A stretch of DNA of 64,000 nucleotides from Thermoplasmatales archaeon I-plasma (GTDB taxonomy: Archaea > Thermoplasmatota > Thermoplasmata > Thermoplasmatales > GCA-001856825): contig ATMD01000001.1 of assembly GCA_001856825.1 (NCBI GenBank), forward strand, positions 364,581 through 428,580, written 5' to 3'. Each line of letters starts with the position of its first letter. Positions within the stretch are counted from its first letter, which is position 1. Shown piece by piece: positions 9,233 through 18,346 of the stretch. Both the position numbers and the translations under genes were made by a program. The notes under the pieces were generated by a model that was given only the letters and a program-made list of their open reading frames with translations, ran no database searches and was not told the DNA's origin.

Positions 9233-10664
9233 GAGGGCTAGGTCGACGATCATCATAATGGCGCTGATGGGTACGCTAATCACTTACGTTGAAACAATGG
9301 TTGTTCCTGCACTTCCAGTCCTTTCCAGGTATTTTGATGCATCCTACAGTTCGCTCTCATGGGTGCTAACATCCTACCTGATATCAGGGACTGTTTCTGC
9401 AGCCATTTTCGGCAAACTTGCCGATATTGTCGGAAAGAAGAAGATTTTCGTCTCCCTTGCCGTCGTTTACTCGGTGGCAATCTCATTCGGAGGATTTGCA
9501 ACCACGCTTTCAGAGTTCATCGTCATCAGAACTATCCAGGGACTCGGAATGGGGATGTTTCCCGTTGCCTTCGCGTTGCTGAATGACGAGCTTCCCCCTA
9601 AGGAGCTGCCCCTTGCGCAGGGCATAATATCTGCAACATTCACGGTTGGAGCTTCAATAGGGCTGGTTATAGGAGCCTGGATTACACAGAATTTTGACTG
9701 GGAGTGGGCATACCATTCCGCGATACCAGTTGCATTTGGGCTGCTGATTGCATCTGCACTGATCCTCAAGGAGAGCCCGTTCAGGAAGAAGCAGAAAATA
9801 GATGCTGGAGGGATATTCCTCCTCGTCGTAGGTATAATCTCCCTGCTCCTCCTACTTTCACAGGGAGAATACTGGGGGTGGACTTCCTCTCTGAGCATTT
9901 CAGTTGGGCTATTGTCACTGGTCTCATTCGTAATGTTCTATCTTTACGAGAGGGTGCTCGAAGACCCTTTCATCAGCCTCAAACTACTTAGCGTGCGGAA
10001 CATCTTCCTTGCCAATTTTGCAGGTCTATTGGTTTCTGGAGGGATGTTTTATCTTTTCTATACCATCCCAACGATACTGGAAGACCCGATCCCGCTGGGT
10101 TTTGGCAAGGACGTATTTACTGCAGGCCTGACGGTAGTGCCAGGGGCAATAATGGGGATTGTGCTTGCACCCCTTGGTGCTCTGGTTGTAAGGAGAAGGG
10201 GACCTAAACTGGCGATACTGATAGGTACAATCATAATGCTGATGGCCTTCCTGCTTCTATACATTAACAGGGGTACACCACTCGCAATAACTGAGGACGC
10301 AGCGTTCATTGGAGGAGGAACTTCGTTTGTCTTTGTGGGCATGATCAACATGATAATCATATCAACGCCGAAGGATTCGGCAGGGATGGCTACCGGTATG
10401 AATACTGTGTTCAGGAACATAGGATCGAGTCTCTCCCCTGCAATATCCGGGTCTATAGAAACTCAGTTTGTTGCACCAGCCCTTGTCTCCTATTTCCCTG
10501 TTTCCATGGGTGCAATTCCATTCACCCCTATTTTTTCAAATTTCCCATCCCAGCAGGCATTCAACTGGATATACATAATAGGTTTCGTGACGCTTCTAAT
10601 TTCACTAATCTTCACGCTGTCAATGAAGAAGGTGATAGTAAATGAATCAAATGAGGTGGTATAA
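9219..10664 (+). CDS. MFS drug/solute exporter, DHA2 (EmrB/QacA) type
   Basis: This is a 481-aa major facilitator with about 14 transmembrane helices. The loop 2-3 motif A reads FGKLADIVGKKKIF (about residues 64-77), and the motif C-like antiporter stretch is FTVGASIGLVIGAWIT (about 140-155). The late VFRNIGSSLSPAISG segment is typical of the DHA2 group of proton-driven drug exporters. The gene overlaps the PadR-like regulator upstream and is followed without a gap by a secreted S-layer-like protein, making a three-gene operon. The substrate is not visible. Confidence 0.88.
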   Translation: MAFSERARSTIIIMALMGTLITYVETMVVPALPVLSRYFDASYSSLSWVLTSYLISGTVSAAIFGKLADIVGKKKIFVSLAVVYSVAISFGGFATTLSEFIVIRTIQGLGMGMFPVAFALLNDELPPKELPLAQGIISATFTVGASIGLVIGAWITQNFDWEWAYHSAIPVAFGLLIASALILKESPFRKKQKIDAGGIFLLVVGIISLLLLLSQGEYWGWTSSLSISVGLLSLVSFVMFYLYERVLEDPFISLKLLSVRNIFLANFAGLLVSGGMFYLFYTIPTILEDPIPLGFGKDVFTAGLTVVPGAIMGIVLAPLGALVVRRRGPKLAILIGTIIMLMAFLLLYINRGTPLAITEDAAFIGGGTSFVFVGMINMIIISTPKDSAGMATGMNTVFRNIGSSLSPAISGSIETQFVAPALVSYFPVSMGAIPFTPIFSNFPSQQAFNWIYIIGFVTLLISLIFTLSMKKVIVNESNEVV

Positions 10665-12557
10665 ATGAAGAAACTGTTGATATTTTTGGGAATTGCAGTT
10701 CTGCTGTTTTCTAGCATGCCTATGAGCTTTGGAACAAGTACTCCGATAGCAGTAACAAGCATGAATTGGTACTCAACTAACAGTACCGAGCTTGCAGCAC
10801 CAGGGTACTCTTATATTCCCCTGGTCGCAACTTTCGTGACGGAATCTGCGCTTGTAGATCTCAACGTGTCGTTCAACTTCACAGCTTCGGGAAGTTATTT
10901 CGGCTACAGCTACGTCCATGGTCCGAACAAGGATTTGAGGGATTACTTCACGTTCCCAATTACGCAGACTGGTGGCAAATACACAATTTACCAGCTTACT
11001 AACATAAGTGCATCTGCTCCCAGCGGCATCTACCAAATGACGATCGACTACAGTTACATTTCAGGAAACAGGACAGTCAGCGGAAATGTCACGGGGCAGG
11101 TGGGACTGCTCGGTACCATAAACATAACGCCGCTTCAGGCGTATTTCGGTCTCCCTGGAAGCCCTATATCTGCAACGTCATATGAGTCCAATATACCGGC
11201 AACAGTTTACCTTGAAAATGACGGTAATTCTCCTGCCACAAACGTAACTGTGACATACGAGCCCCAGTACCCTATGAGCGGAGCGTTGCAGCAGCTGGTT
11301 ATACCTGCGTTTCCTGCTTACACGTCAATTCCAGTCACTTTTACCGTAAACACCGGACCTGCAACCCTAGTCACAATCCAGGATTTTAATGTAACAGTAT
11401 TTGGTGTGACACATAACGAAAAATTCTCAGTCAAGCTTGCATCATTCCCTTACGTAGTAGGTGCTGCAGCTGCCTTTGATACGGGAACGGTTATTGCGGC
11501 CCAGGGGATGAAGAACGTACCGCTCCAATTCTACCTGGAGGATGATTCACCTGTTCCAGTTGCGAATGTTTCTGTATCTTATACGCCCTCCTCTCCTTTG
11601 AGTGGCGTAACGCAGGGAACAATAATATCAGCCATTCCTGCGTTCGGATCAGTGCCCGTTACATTCCTTGTGAGCATAACTGGAAATACAACAACTTTCT
11701 ATCAGAACCTCACCATTAACTACAACGGAACATCGCACACTACTGATTTCAAGGTGATTGTCCCTGGATATTCCAACATCTCACTCGTGAACTATTACAC
11801 AACGCCTCCTTACATTTACCAGGGGGAACAGTTCGTCCTGTTGAAGGTTGCGCTGATAAACGGGGGGAATTCCATTTCGCCTCCACTGAACGTGAGCGCA
11901 ACTTCAAGTGCGTTCAGCGTTTCTACCACCCCTTATCATTTGCCCGGACTAAATTCAGGTCAGCTTCTAAACCTTACATTCCTGCTCAACGCATCAATGG
12001 CGACCGGACCAGCCGACATTTACCTCCACATTAACAGCAAGACGCTTACATTAACAGAGACCATACTTAACAAGGGATCTGTAGAGCTCTCTTCCGGTCC
12101 AATATCTGTGAACTCAGGCACGAATGGAAACCTATTTGAATTCACCGCCAAGAACAACGGCACCGTGACCCTTATGGACCTTAACTTCCACATACTGACT
12201 CCGGACTTATTCTACATTGACGTCCCATCTTCAAACCCTCTTGGGAGCCTTACTGCGAACAATATTACTTTCGCTCAGCTAAAACCAGGGCAGGCTATAA
12301 CGGTCACATTTGTCATGGATGTCGAATCCGCTGCTACACCAGGTAACTACCCTTCACAGCTGGTCGTTACTTACATGCTTAACAATTCTTCCAACCAGTT
12401 CCTTGTAACGCACAACTTCAACGTTTCAGTGACGGAGACACCTATTCAGCATCTCTCCTCGACTACAGGGCTGACGTACATAGTGATTGCTGTGGTGGCA
12501 GTGATAGTAGTAGTATTCGGTGTTTTGATAATGAGGAGGAGAAGGAAGAAAAATTAA
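10665..12557 (+). CDS. Secreted, membrane-anchored S-layer-like (COG1361-type) protein
   Basis: This is a 630-aa exported protein. An N-terminal signal peptide (KKLLIFLGIAVLLFSS) is followed by repeated Ig-like or CARDB/NEW3-like beta domains. These contain two visibly related units: 'NDGNSPATNVTVTYEPQYP' near residue 185 and 'DDSPVPVANVSVSYTPSSP' near 292. Many N-glycosylation sequons are present. The C-terminus has a single transmembrane anchor (IVIAVVAVIVVVFGVLIM) and a basic tail. Its ATG directly follows the exporter stop codon (TAAATG). Archaeal COG1361 proteins are often encoded beside exporters, so it may be an outside partner of the MFS protein; that is inference. Confidence 0.8.
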   Translation: MKKLLIFLGIAVLLFSSMPMSFGTSTPIAVTSMNWYSTNSTELAAPGYSYIPLVATFVTESALVDLNVSFNFTASGSYFGYSYVHGPNKDLRDYFTFPITQTGGKYTIYQLTNISASAPSGIYQMTIDYSYISGNRTVSGNVTGQVGLLGTINITPLQAYFGLPGSPISATSYESNIPATVYLENDGNSPATNVTVTYEPQYPMSGALQQLVIPAFPAYTSIPVTFTVNTGPATLVTIQDFNVTVFGVTHNEKFSVKLASFPYVVGAAAAFDTGTVIAAQGMKNVPLQFYLEDDSPVPVANVSVSYTPSSPLSGVTQGTIISAIPAFGSVPVTFLVSITGNTTTFYQNLTINYNGTSHTTDFKVIVPGYSNISLVNYYTTPPYIYQGEQFVLLKVALINGGNSISPPLNVSATSSAFSVSTTPYHLPGLNSGQLLNLTFLLNASMATGPADIYLHINSKTLTLTETILNKGSVELSSGPISVNSGTNGNLFEFTAKNNGTVTLMDLNFHILTPDLFYIDVPSSNPLGSLTANNITFAQLKPGQAITVTFVMDVESAATPGNYPSQLVVTYMLNNSSNQFLVTHNFNVSVTETPIQHLSSTTGLTYIVIAVVAVIVVVFGVLIMRRRRKKN

Positions 12558-12565
12558 TCCTCCAT

Positions 12566-15220
12566 TCACATTTTTTTCAGTGTATAGTTCAATATATTTC
12601 CATTTTTGCAGTATTCAACCTCTGCCTCTGTGTCCAGCCTTAACTTTCCTTCGATCGTCTGCACGTTCTCTCCCTTTATTTGAATAGTTACCGTCTGGCC
12701 TTCCCTGACGTTGCTTAGGTCTATCGACACGGTCTCATTCCCCTTCAGGTTCAGGGTAGATGTGTTTGCCTCTATCGGTATCACGCCCATGTTTGTCAGG
12801 TTAGAGCGATGGATCCTCTCAAAGCTTTCCGCAATCACTGCCCTGACGTTCAGCAGGTAAGTTGCCTTTGCAGCCCAGTCCCTGCTGCTTCCAGCTCCAT
12901 ACATCTTCCCTGCAAAAATAACAAGCGGTATGTTCTCCTTCCTGTAGCTTTCAGCCGCATCGAAGAACGAAACCTTCTCCCCTCCCGGGAAATGGATGGT
13001 GAAACCTCCGCTTATATCAACCATCTTGTTTTTTATCTTTGGATTCGAGAAGCCGCCCCTCATCATCACTTCATGATTTCCCCTCCTTGCTCCGAACGAA
13101 TTGAACTCGTCTGGCGATACCCCGTTCTCCATAAGGTATTTAGCAGCAGGGGAATCAACCCTGCTCAATACGCTCCTGTCACCGTTCTTGAGTACCTCCC
13201 ATATCTCCCTGTATTTCTCGAGGTCAGTCACTATCGCTCCAGCCGGGGAAATGTGGTCAGTCGTGACCCTGTCCCCAAGTACGGCCAGGATCCTTGCATT
13301 TTCAATAGGTACCAGGGTGTTTGATACGTCGAACCAAGGAGGCTCCCTAACGTAAGTGGACTTGGGATCGAATGTGTATTCCTTCCCTGAGGGTATCTCC
13401 AGATTCTTCCATTCGTCCACACCCTCGAAAATCTTCTCCTTCCTCTCGCTGTAATGCTTCTTGCTCAGGAACTCTTCCTCATACCTTGCAATGAGTGCGT
13501 CCTCAGGCCAGATGTCCTTGAGGAAGACAGGATTCCCATTAGGGTCCACGGCAAGTGGTTCCTTCTCAAAGTCTATGTCTATCCTGCCTGCCAGGGCATA
13601 AGCGACAACGAGCATCGGAGATGCCAGGAACGCTCCCATCACAGACGGGTTTATCCTCCCCTCGAAGTTCCTGTTCCCGCTGAGGACTGCAGTGGTATAT
13701 ATCTTGTCCTTCTTGATCGCATCGTCCACCTCTGTAATCAGGGGACCAGAGTTACCTATGCAGGTGGTGCATCCAAATCCTACGATGTGGAATCCGAGTG
13801 CATCCAGATATGGTTGCAGGTTCGCCTTCTCAAGGTATTCCTTAACAACAGGGCTCCCAGGTGCGAAGCTCGTTTTGACGTACGGTCTCCTCGTCAGCCC
13901 TCTCTCGACTGCATTCTTGGCTACAAGTCCAGCACCAATCAGAACGTCCGGGTTTGATGTGTTGGTACAGCTGGTAATTGCAGCAATCACAACGCTTCCA
14001 TCCTTTAGTTGTGCTTCCTTCCCCCCTATTTCCACTTCAAAAGTCCTCTGCTGGTTCACGTTGAGGTTCTTTGCTAGGCTCTCCTCTATTATCTTCTTTA
14101 TCTCATGTGTGTTGGAAAGTGAAATCCTGTCCTCTGGGTTAGCCGGACCTGCTATGGACGGTACAACGTTAGCAAGGTCAAACTCCAAATACTGATCGTA
14201 CGTCTTCTTCTTGCCATCGTAGTATAGTCCCTGTTCCTTCAGGTATTTCTCGACAATCCTGATATGTTCTTCATTCCTTCCTGTTAGAGAAAGGTACCTT
14301 GACGTGTTCCTGGAATATGGGAAATAGCCAACAGTAGCCCCGTACTCAGGTGACATATTGGATATGGTTGTCTTGTCCTGCGTCGTGAGATGGCTGATAC
14401 CATCGCCGTAGAATTCAACGAATTTTCCTACAACGTTTGACTTCCTGAGGAATTCTGTGATGGAGAGGACTATGTCTGTGGCCGTCACTCCTTCATGCGG
14501 TTTCCCCTTCAGCTTTACGCCCACAACTTCTGGAACTATGATGTATGAAGGCTCCCCCACCATGACTGCTTCCGCCTCGAGCCCTCCGACCCCCCATCCA
14601 AGGACAGAGATTCCGTTCACCATTGTGGTATGGGAGTCAGTTCCGATCAACGTATCTGGCAGAAGCATTCCATCCCTCTCAGTCACCACTTCAGAGAGGA
14701 ACTCAATGTTCACCTGGTGAACTATCCCGTTCCCCGGCGGAACAATCTTGAGGTTCCTGAAGTTGTTCTGTGCCCATTTCAGGGCTGCGTACCTCTCCTT
14801 GTTCCTCCTGTATTCCAGGGACAGGTTCTGCATAATTGCATAGCTCGTCCCGAACTTGTCCACCTGGACGGAATGATCGGCAACCAGCTGGACGGGTATC
14901 ACCGGGTTGATCCTCTGAGGGTCCTTACCCATCTTCGATGCTGCATTCCTCATTGCTATAAGGTCGACGATAAGTGGGACTCCAGTGTAGTCCTGAAGTA
15001 TAACCCTGGAGGGGAAAAACGGTATCTCCTCCCTCTTCCTTTCAAGGATTTTGAGTATGTGCTCTTCCTTGACGACCTTTCCATCCATCTTTCTTAGCAG
15101 GTTTTCCAGGAGGATTTTAGTGGAATATGGCAGATTTGCAATGCTGTATCCCTTGGACTCCAGCTCCTTCAATGGGAAAAAATCGTATTCCTTTCCCTCT
15201 ATATTGATCTTAGAACTCAT
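12566..15220 (-). CDS. acnA: Aconitate hydratase
   Basis: This enzyme converts citrate to isocitrate through cis-aconitate in the TCA cycle, using a [4Fe-4S] cluster. At 884 aa it matches the AcnA/IRP1 branch. The cluster cysteines are seen in ITSCTNTSNP (about residue 419) and GFGCTTCIGNSGP (about 484-489). The DSHTTMVNGISVLGWGVGG motif (about 195-213) and the swivel-domain GSSRDWAAK (about 758-766) carry substrate-binding residues. It ends convergent with the S-layer-like gene and starts divergently from methylmalonyl-CoA mutase. Confidence 0.96.
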   Translation of the reverse strand: MSSKINIEGKEYDFFPLKELESKGYSIANLPYSTKILLENLLRKMDGKVVKEEHILKILERKREEIPFFPSRVILQDYTGVPLIVDLIAMRNAASKMGKDPQRINPVIPVQLVADHSVQVDKFGTSYAIMQNLSLEYRRNKERYAALKWAQNNFRNLKIVPPGNGIVHQVNIEFLSEVVTERDGMLLPDTLIGTDSHTTMVNGISVLGWGVGGLEAEAVMVGEPSYIIVPEVVGVKLKGKPHEGVTATDIVLSITEFLRKSNVVGKFVEFYGDGISHLTTQDKTTISNMSPEYGATVGYFPYSRNTSRYLSLTGRNEEHIRIVEKYLKEQGLYYDGKKKTYDQYLEFDLANVVPSIAGPANPEDRISLSNTHEIKKIIEESLAKNLNVNQQRTFEVEIGGKEAQLKDGSVVIAAITSCTNTSNPDVLIGAGLVAKNAVERGLTRRPYVKTSFAPGSPVVKEYLEKANLQPYLDALGFHIVGFGCTTCIGNSGPLITEVDDAIKKDKIYTTAVLSGNRNFEGRINPSVMGAFLASPMLVVAYALAGRIDIDFEKEPLAVDPNGNPVFLKDIWPEDALIARYEEEFLSKKHYSERKEKIFEGVDEWKNLEIPSGKEYTFDPKSTYVREPPWFDVSNTLVPIENARILAVLGDRVTTDHISPAGAIVTDLEKYREIWEVLKNGDRSVLSRVDSPAAKYLMENGVSPDEFNSFGARRGNHEVMMRGGFSNPKIKNKMVDISGGFTIHFPGGEKVSFFDAAESYRKENIPLVIFAGKMYGAGSSRDWAAKATYLLNVRAVIAESFERIHRSNLTNMGVIPIEANTSTLNLKGNETVSIDLSNVREGQTVTIQIKGENVQTIEGKLRLDTEAEVEYCKNGNILNYTLKKM

Positions 15221-15331
15221 ATACTTCTGATTAAAGGAGAATAATTAACTGTTATGGAAGTCAAAAAATGTTCATCGAATGATTTGTTTTTATAGGAAAG
15301 AATTTTTTATTGAATACTGATGTAGTAGGAG

Positions 15332-16969
15332 ATGCCGGATAATTACAGTGCAAAGAAGGCATACAAACAACACATGGAAAGTGCTGGTTCGGTGGAGCGA
15401 ACAAACAGTTCTGGAATAAAATTGAAGGAATATTACACCCCCCAGGACTTCAGGAAGAGCTACGAGGAACAGCTTGCTAATCCAGGGGAGTACCCTTATA
15501 CACGAGGTATACACAAGGATATGTACAGGGGGAAGCTCTGGACAATGAGGATGTTCTCAGGTTTTGGTACTCCCGAGGATACAAACGGAAGGCTTAAATT
15601 GCTGCTTTCGCACGGCGAGACCGGGCTTAGCGTTGCTTTCGATATGCCAACCCTTTACGGTCTGGACGCAACATCTGAGAGGGCACACGGTGAGGTCGGG
15701 AAATGCGGCGTTAACGTCTCATCGCTAAAGGATATGGAGATAATATTCAAGGGCATACCCCTAGACAAGGTATCAACTTCAATGACAATAAACGCTCCCG
15801 CTAACGTCCTTACCGCCATGTATGCAGTGGTGGGGGAGAAGGGAGGGGTTGCAAAGAGCAAGCTGGCGGGGACGGTGCAGGCAGACATCCTGAAGGAATA
15901 CATAGCACAGAAGGAATGGATATACCCGCCTGAAGCACACATGAGACTGATACGCGACATGATGGTCTACTGTACCAAGAACATGCCAAAATGGAACTAC
16001 ATCTCCATCTCAGGTTATCACATAAGGGAGGCAGGTGCGTCTGCAGTACAGGAACTTGCATTCACGCTCGCCGACGGGTTCGAGTACGTCAAAATGGGTA
16101 TAAACAATGGGCTAGACGTCGACTCGTTTGCACCAAGACTCAGCTTCTTCTTTAACAGCTCAATAAACTTTTTTGAGGAGATTGCAAAGTTCAGAGCAGC
16201 GAGGAGGATCTGGGCAAGGGAGATGAGGGAGACTTACGGGGCGAAAAACGATAGATCGATGAAGCTGAGGTTCCACAGCCAGACATCCGGGTATTCGCTC
16301 ACGTGGCAGCAGCCCCTTAACAACATAGTAAGAACATCAATTGAGGCGCTGGCTGCCGTTCTGGGAGGGACTCAGAGCCTTCACACGAATTCGTACGACG
16401 AAGCATGGGCGCTCCCATCGGAACAGGCAGTGGAGGTAGCACTGAGGACGCAGCAGATACTTGCATATGAAACTGGTGTTGCCGATGTCATTGATCCACT
16501 AGGTGGATCATATTACATTGAAAGCCTTACTGACAAGATGGAGGAGGAGGCATACAAGTATTTCAAGACCATAGAAGGGATGGGAGGAGTTGTCAACTCC
16601 ATAAAGAACGGTTACCTGCAGAGGGAGATAGCTGCAACCGCATATGCCCACCAGAAGAAGGTGGAAAGTGGAGAAATGAAGATTGTTGGCGTGAATGCAT
16701 TCGTGAAAGAGGACGAGCAACCGATAAATGTTCTCAAGATCGACCTCAAGGCAGAAAGGATTCAGAGGAAGCGTCTTCAGGAAGTCAGGCTAAAGAGGAA
16801 CAACAGCAGGGTTCAGAAGAGCCTTGAGAGACTAAGGGAAGTTTACAGTGGAGATGAAAACTCCATGGAGGCAGTAATAGAAGCCGTAAAGAACTATGCG
16901 ACCCTGGAGGAGATAACAAATGTGGGTAGGGAGGTGTTCGGAGGATGGAAGGAACCAACGATAGTATGA
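15332..16969 (+). CDS. Methylmalonyl-CoA mutase, large (catalytic) subunit
   Basis: This 545-aa subunit is the TIM-barrel part of the B12-dependent mutase that interconverts methylmalonyl-CoA and succinyl-CoA. The substrate motif GEYPYTRGIHKDMYRGKLWT (about residues 51-70) is diagnostic, as are TMRMFSGFG, GLSVAFDMPTLYG and RFHSQTSGYSLTWQQP (about 313-328). The cobalamin domain is encoded separately downstream, the usual archaeal split form. The YPYTRG sequence favours methylmalonyl-CoA rather than isobutyryl-CoA mutase, but this was not tested. A TTTTTATAGG box and an AGGAG just before the ATG support the start. The product would feed aconitase and the TCA cycle. Confidence 0.95.
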   Translation: MPDNYSAKKAYKQHMESAGSVERTNSSGIKLKEYYTPQDFRKSYEEQLANPGEYPYTRGIHKDMYRGKLWTMRMFSGFGTPEDTNGRLKLLLSHGETGLSVAFDMPTLYGLDATSERAHGEVGKCGVNVSSLKDMEIIFKGIPLDKVSTSMTINAPANVLTAMYAVVGEKGGVAKSKLAGTVQADILKEYIAQKEWIYPPEAHMRLIRDMMVYCTKNMPKWNYISISGYHIREAGASAVQELAFTLADGFEYVKMGINNGLDVDSFAPRLSFFFNSSINFFEEIAKFRAARRIWAREMRETYGAKNDRSMKLRFHSQTSGYSLTWQQPLNNIVRTSIEALAAVLGGTQSLHTNSYDEAWALPSEQAVEVALRTQQILAYETGVADVIDPLGGSYYIESLTDKMEEEAYKYFKTIEGMGGVVNSIKNGYLQREIAATAYAHQKKVESGEMKIVGVNAFVKEDEQPINVLKIDLKAERIQRKRLQEVRLKRNNSRVQKSLERLREVYSGDENSMEAVIEAVKNYATLEEITNVGREVFGGWKEPTIV

Positions 16970-17379
16970 AGAGGAGGATAAGGATACTTGTCGCTAAACC
17001 AGCACTTGACGGTCATGACAGGGGCGTCCTTATACTGGCAAAGGCATTCAGGGACGCAGGGATGGAAGTCCTGTACGCAGGACTGCTGCCTACTCCTGAG
17101 ACGGTCGCCAGGATTGCAGTGGATGAGGATGTAGATGTCGTTGCGCTGAGCCTTCACAACAGTGCACATCTGAGCGCATTTCCTGAGGTCAAGAAGTGGC
17201 TAAAGAAACTTGGAGCCAGTGATATCCAGGTTGTGGGAGGGGGAATCATACCTCCAGCTGACAGAAAGAAGTTGGAAAAATTGGGGATAACTGGCAATTT
17301 TGGGCCAGGTACACCTCTAGAACAAGTGATAGATCACGTCAGAAAAGTGGCAAAGAAAAAATGGAAGATGGATCAGTGA
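16966..17379 (+). CDS. Methylmalonyl-CoA mutase, small (cobalamin-binding) subunit
   Basis: This is the B12-binding flavodoxin-like subunit. The base-off cobalamin motif DGHDRG (DxHxxG) stands near the N-terminus, SLHNSAHLSAF (the S-x-L part) follows in the middle, and VVGGGIIPPAD (GG motif) lies near residue 97. The ATG at 16966 overlaps the TGA of the large subunit (ATGA), and the family begins with this KIRILVAKP stretch. An in-frame ATG at 16945 would add seven residues. It is co-transcribed with the large subunit. No MeaB-type GTPase chaperone is seen in the window. Confidence 0.94.
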   Translation: MKRRIRILVAKPALDGHDRGVLILAKAFRDAGMEVLYAGLLPTPETVARIAVDEDVDVVALSLHNSAHLSAFPEVKKWLKKLGASDIQVVGGGIIPPADRKKLEKLGITGNFGPGTPLEQVIDHVRKVAKKKWKMDQ

Positions 17380-17660
17380 AGCGTTGAAGCTTTCTTCTGA
17401 AGTATCTCCAGTTTCCCCATTATAGTATAGATCAGCGTTCTTGCATGACCCGGGGTGTTCGGGTCGTTTACTATCTCGTCCAAGGTGGATATGGAAGTTG
17501 CAGCCCTCACGTCAAGGCTTCCCTTATTCTGTGAAAGTTTAAGCTTTGCAGCCTGGATATTCTTTCTAATGTTTCTTGGCACGGAATAGTCTGAAATCAG
17601 GTCGTCAAGCATCTTTGTTGTGTCAACCAAAATCTGTGTCATTTCGTCCATAATTATCAC
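17373..17660 (-). CDS. UPF0147 family protein
   Basis: This is a small (95 aa) all-helical archaeal protein of the UPF0147 family. The conserved segments are SDYSVPRNIRKNIQAAK (about residues 24-40), RAATSISTLDEIVNDPNTP (about 52-70) and a hydrophobic end that reads 'IYTIMGKLE'. No function is established. The GTG at 17660 or the ATG at 17651 may be the start. It sits directly behind the stop of the RAM-domain gene, so the two are probably one transcript. Its 3' end overlaps that of the mutase small subunit by a few bases in convergent orientation. Confidence 0.85.
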   Translation of the reverse strand: MIIMDEMTQILVDTTKMLDDLISDYSVPRNIRKNIQAAKLKLSQNKGSLDVRAATSISTLDEIVNDPNTPGHARTLIYTIMGKLEILQKKASTLH

Positions 17661-17963
17661 TCACTGGAACTTAACCCCCCTATCCTTGAATATATTAATT
17701 ACCATCGACGTGTATGAATCTTTTATTCCATCGATCTTTCTCAACTCCTTTACAAGGAAGTTTCTCATTTGATTCACGTCTGGGAATCTGACTTTCAGGA
17801 TCATATCCCAGTTTCCAGTCACAAGGTATATGTCCTCTACAAAATTGAGTTCCGAAAGACTTGCGCTTATTGTTTCAATCTTCGCTGTGTCAGCCTTAAG
17901 ATGGACCATTGCGGTCACTACAGGGCCGGTCGCGTTTTCCACAATTCTCCCTTCGCTCACCAT
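17661..17963 (-). CDS. Stand-alone Lrp/AsnC effector-binding (RAM) domain protein
   Basis: This is a protein of about 100 aa with only the ligand-binding alpha/beta domain of Lrp/AsnC regulators and no DNA-binding helix-turn-helix. It shows the expected order: TAMVHLKADTAKIETISASL, VEDIYLVTGNWDMILKVRFPD (the TGxxD effector loop at about residues 45-62) and a conserved end strand. Stand-alone RAM proteins can bind amino acids and modulate full-length Lrp partners. The ATG 17963 was chosen because GGTTATATGG lies 23 nt upstream; a TTG three codons earlier is possible. Confidence 0.85.
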   Translation of the reverse strand: MVSEGRIVENATGPVVTAMVHLKADTAKIETISASLSELNFVEDIYLVTGNWDMILKVRFPDVNQMRNFLVKELRKIDGIKDSYTSMVINIFKDRGVKFQ

Positions 17964-18046
17964 AACAATCAATCACCATATAACCAGTGTCATGAAATAC
18001 TTTTGCCTTCAGGATAACTGAAAGCTGTAGTAACAAGAATAATAAT

Positions 18047-18346
18047 TTAAAGTGATAATCCGTAGCTTTTCTCCATCATCTTACTGAACTTTTTGTACTG
18101 CTCTAAGAACTCCTTGCCCTTGTCCGTGAGTTCAAGGACAGTTTTGCTGCCATCTGGGGTTACGGACAGCATCCCCCTGTCCTTCAACTGTTGTATCAGC
18201 TCCTGGTACTTGTTGAAGGGGATGTTGACCTTTCTCAGCAGGGATGAGGTTTGTGAATTGCCGTCCCTTATCTCTTCCATAAACTCGAAAATGATCTGGA
18301 CTTCGTTCCTGTTTTTCCTCATCCTCTGAGGTTCCCCCCTACGCAT
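18047..18346 (-). CDS. Winged-helix DNA-binding protein, archaeal type
   Basis: This is a small (99 aa) single-domain regulator. Helices around EVQIIFEFMEEIRDGNSQTS and LLRKVNIPFNKYQELIQQLK are followed by the wing DRGMLSVTPDGSKTVLELTD and a helix. This is the HTH_45/ArnR-like archaeal wHTH pattern. It overlaps the upstream membrane protein gene by 8 nt, so the pair is co-transcribed. A start at M9 (18322) is also possible. Targets are unknown; the pilin-like and membrane genes nearby are candidates only by position. Confidence 0.72.
   Translation of the reverse strand: MRRGEPQRMRKNRNEVQIIFEFMEEIRDGNSQTSSLLRKVNIPFNKYQELIQQLKDRGMLSVTPDGSKTVLELTDKGKEFLEQYKKFSKMMEKSYGLSL

Noticed and set aside
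13454..13957. Plus-strand frames of 167 codons within the aconitase gene.
   Set aside because: They are antisense to a complete aconitase and lack any protein motif.
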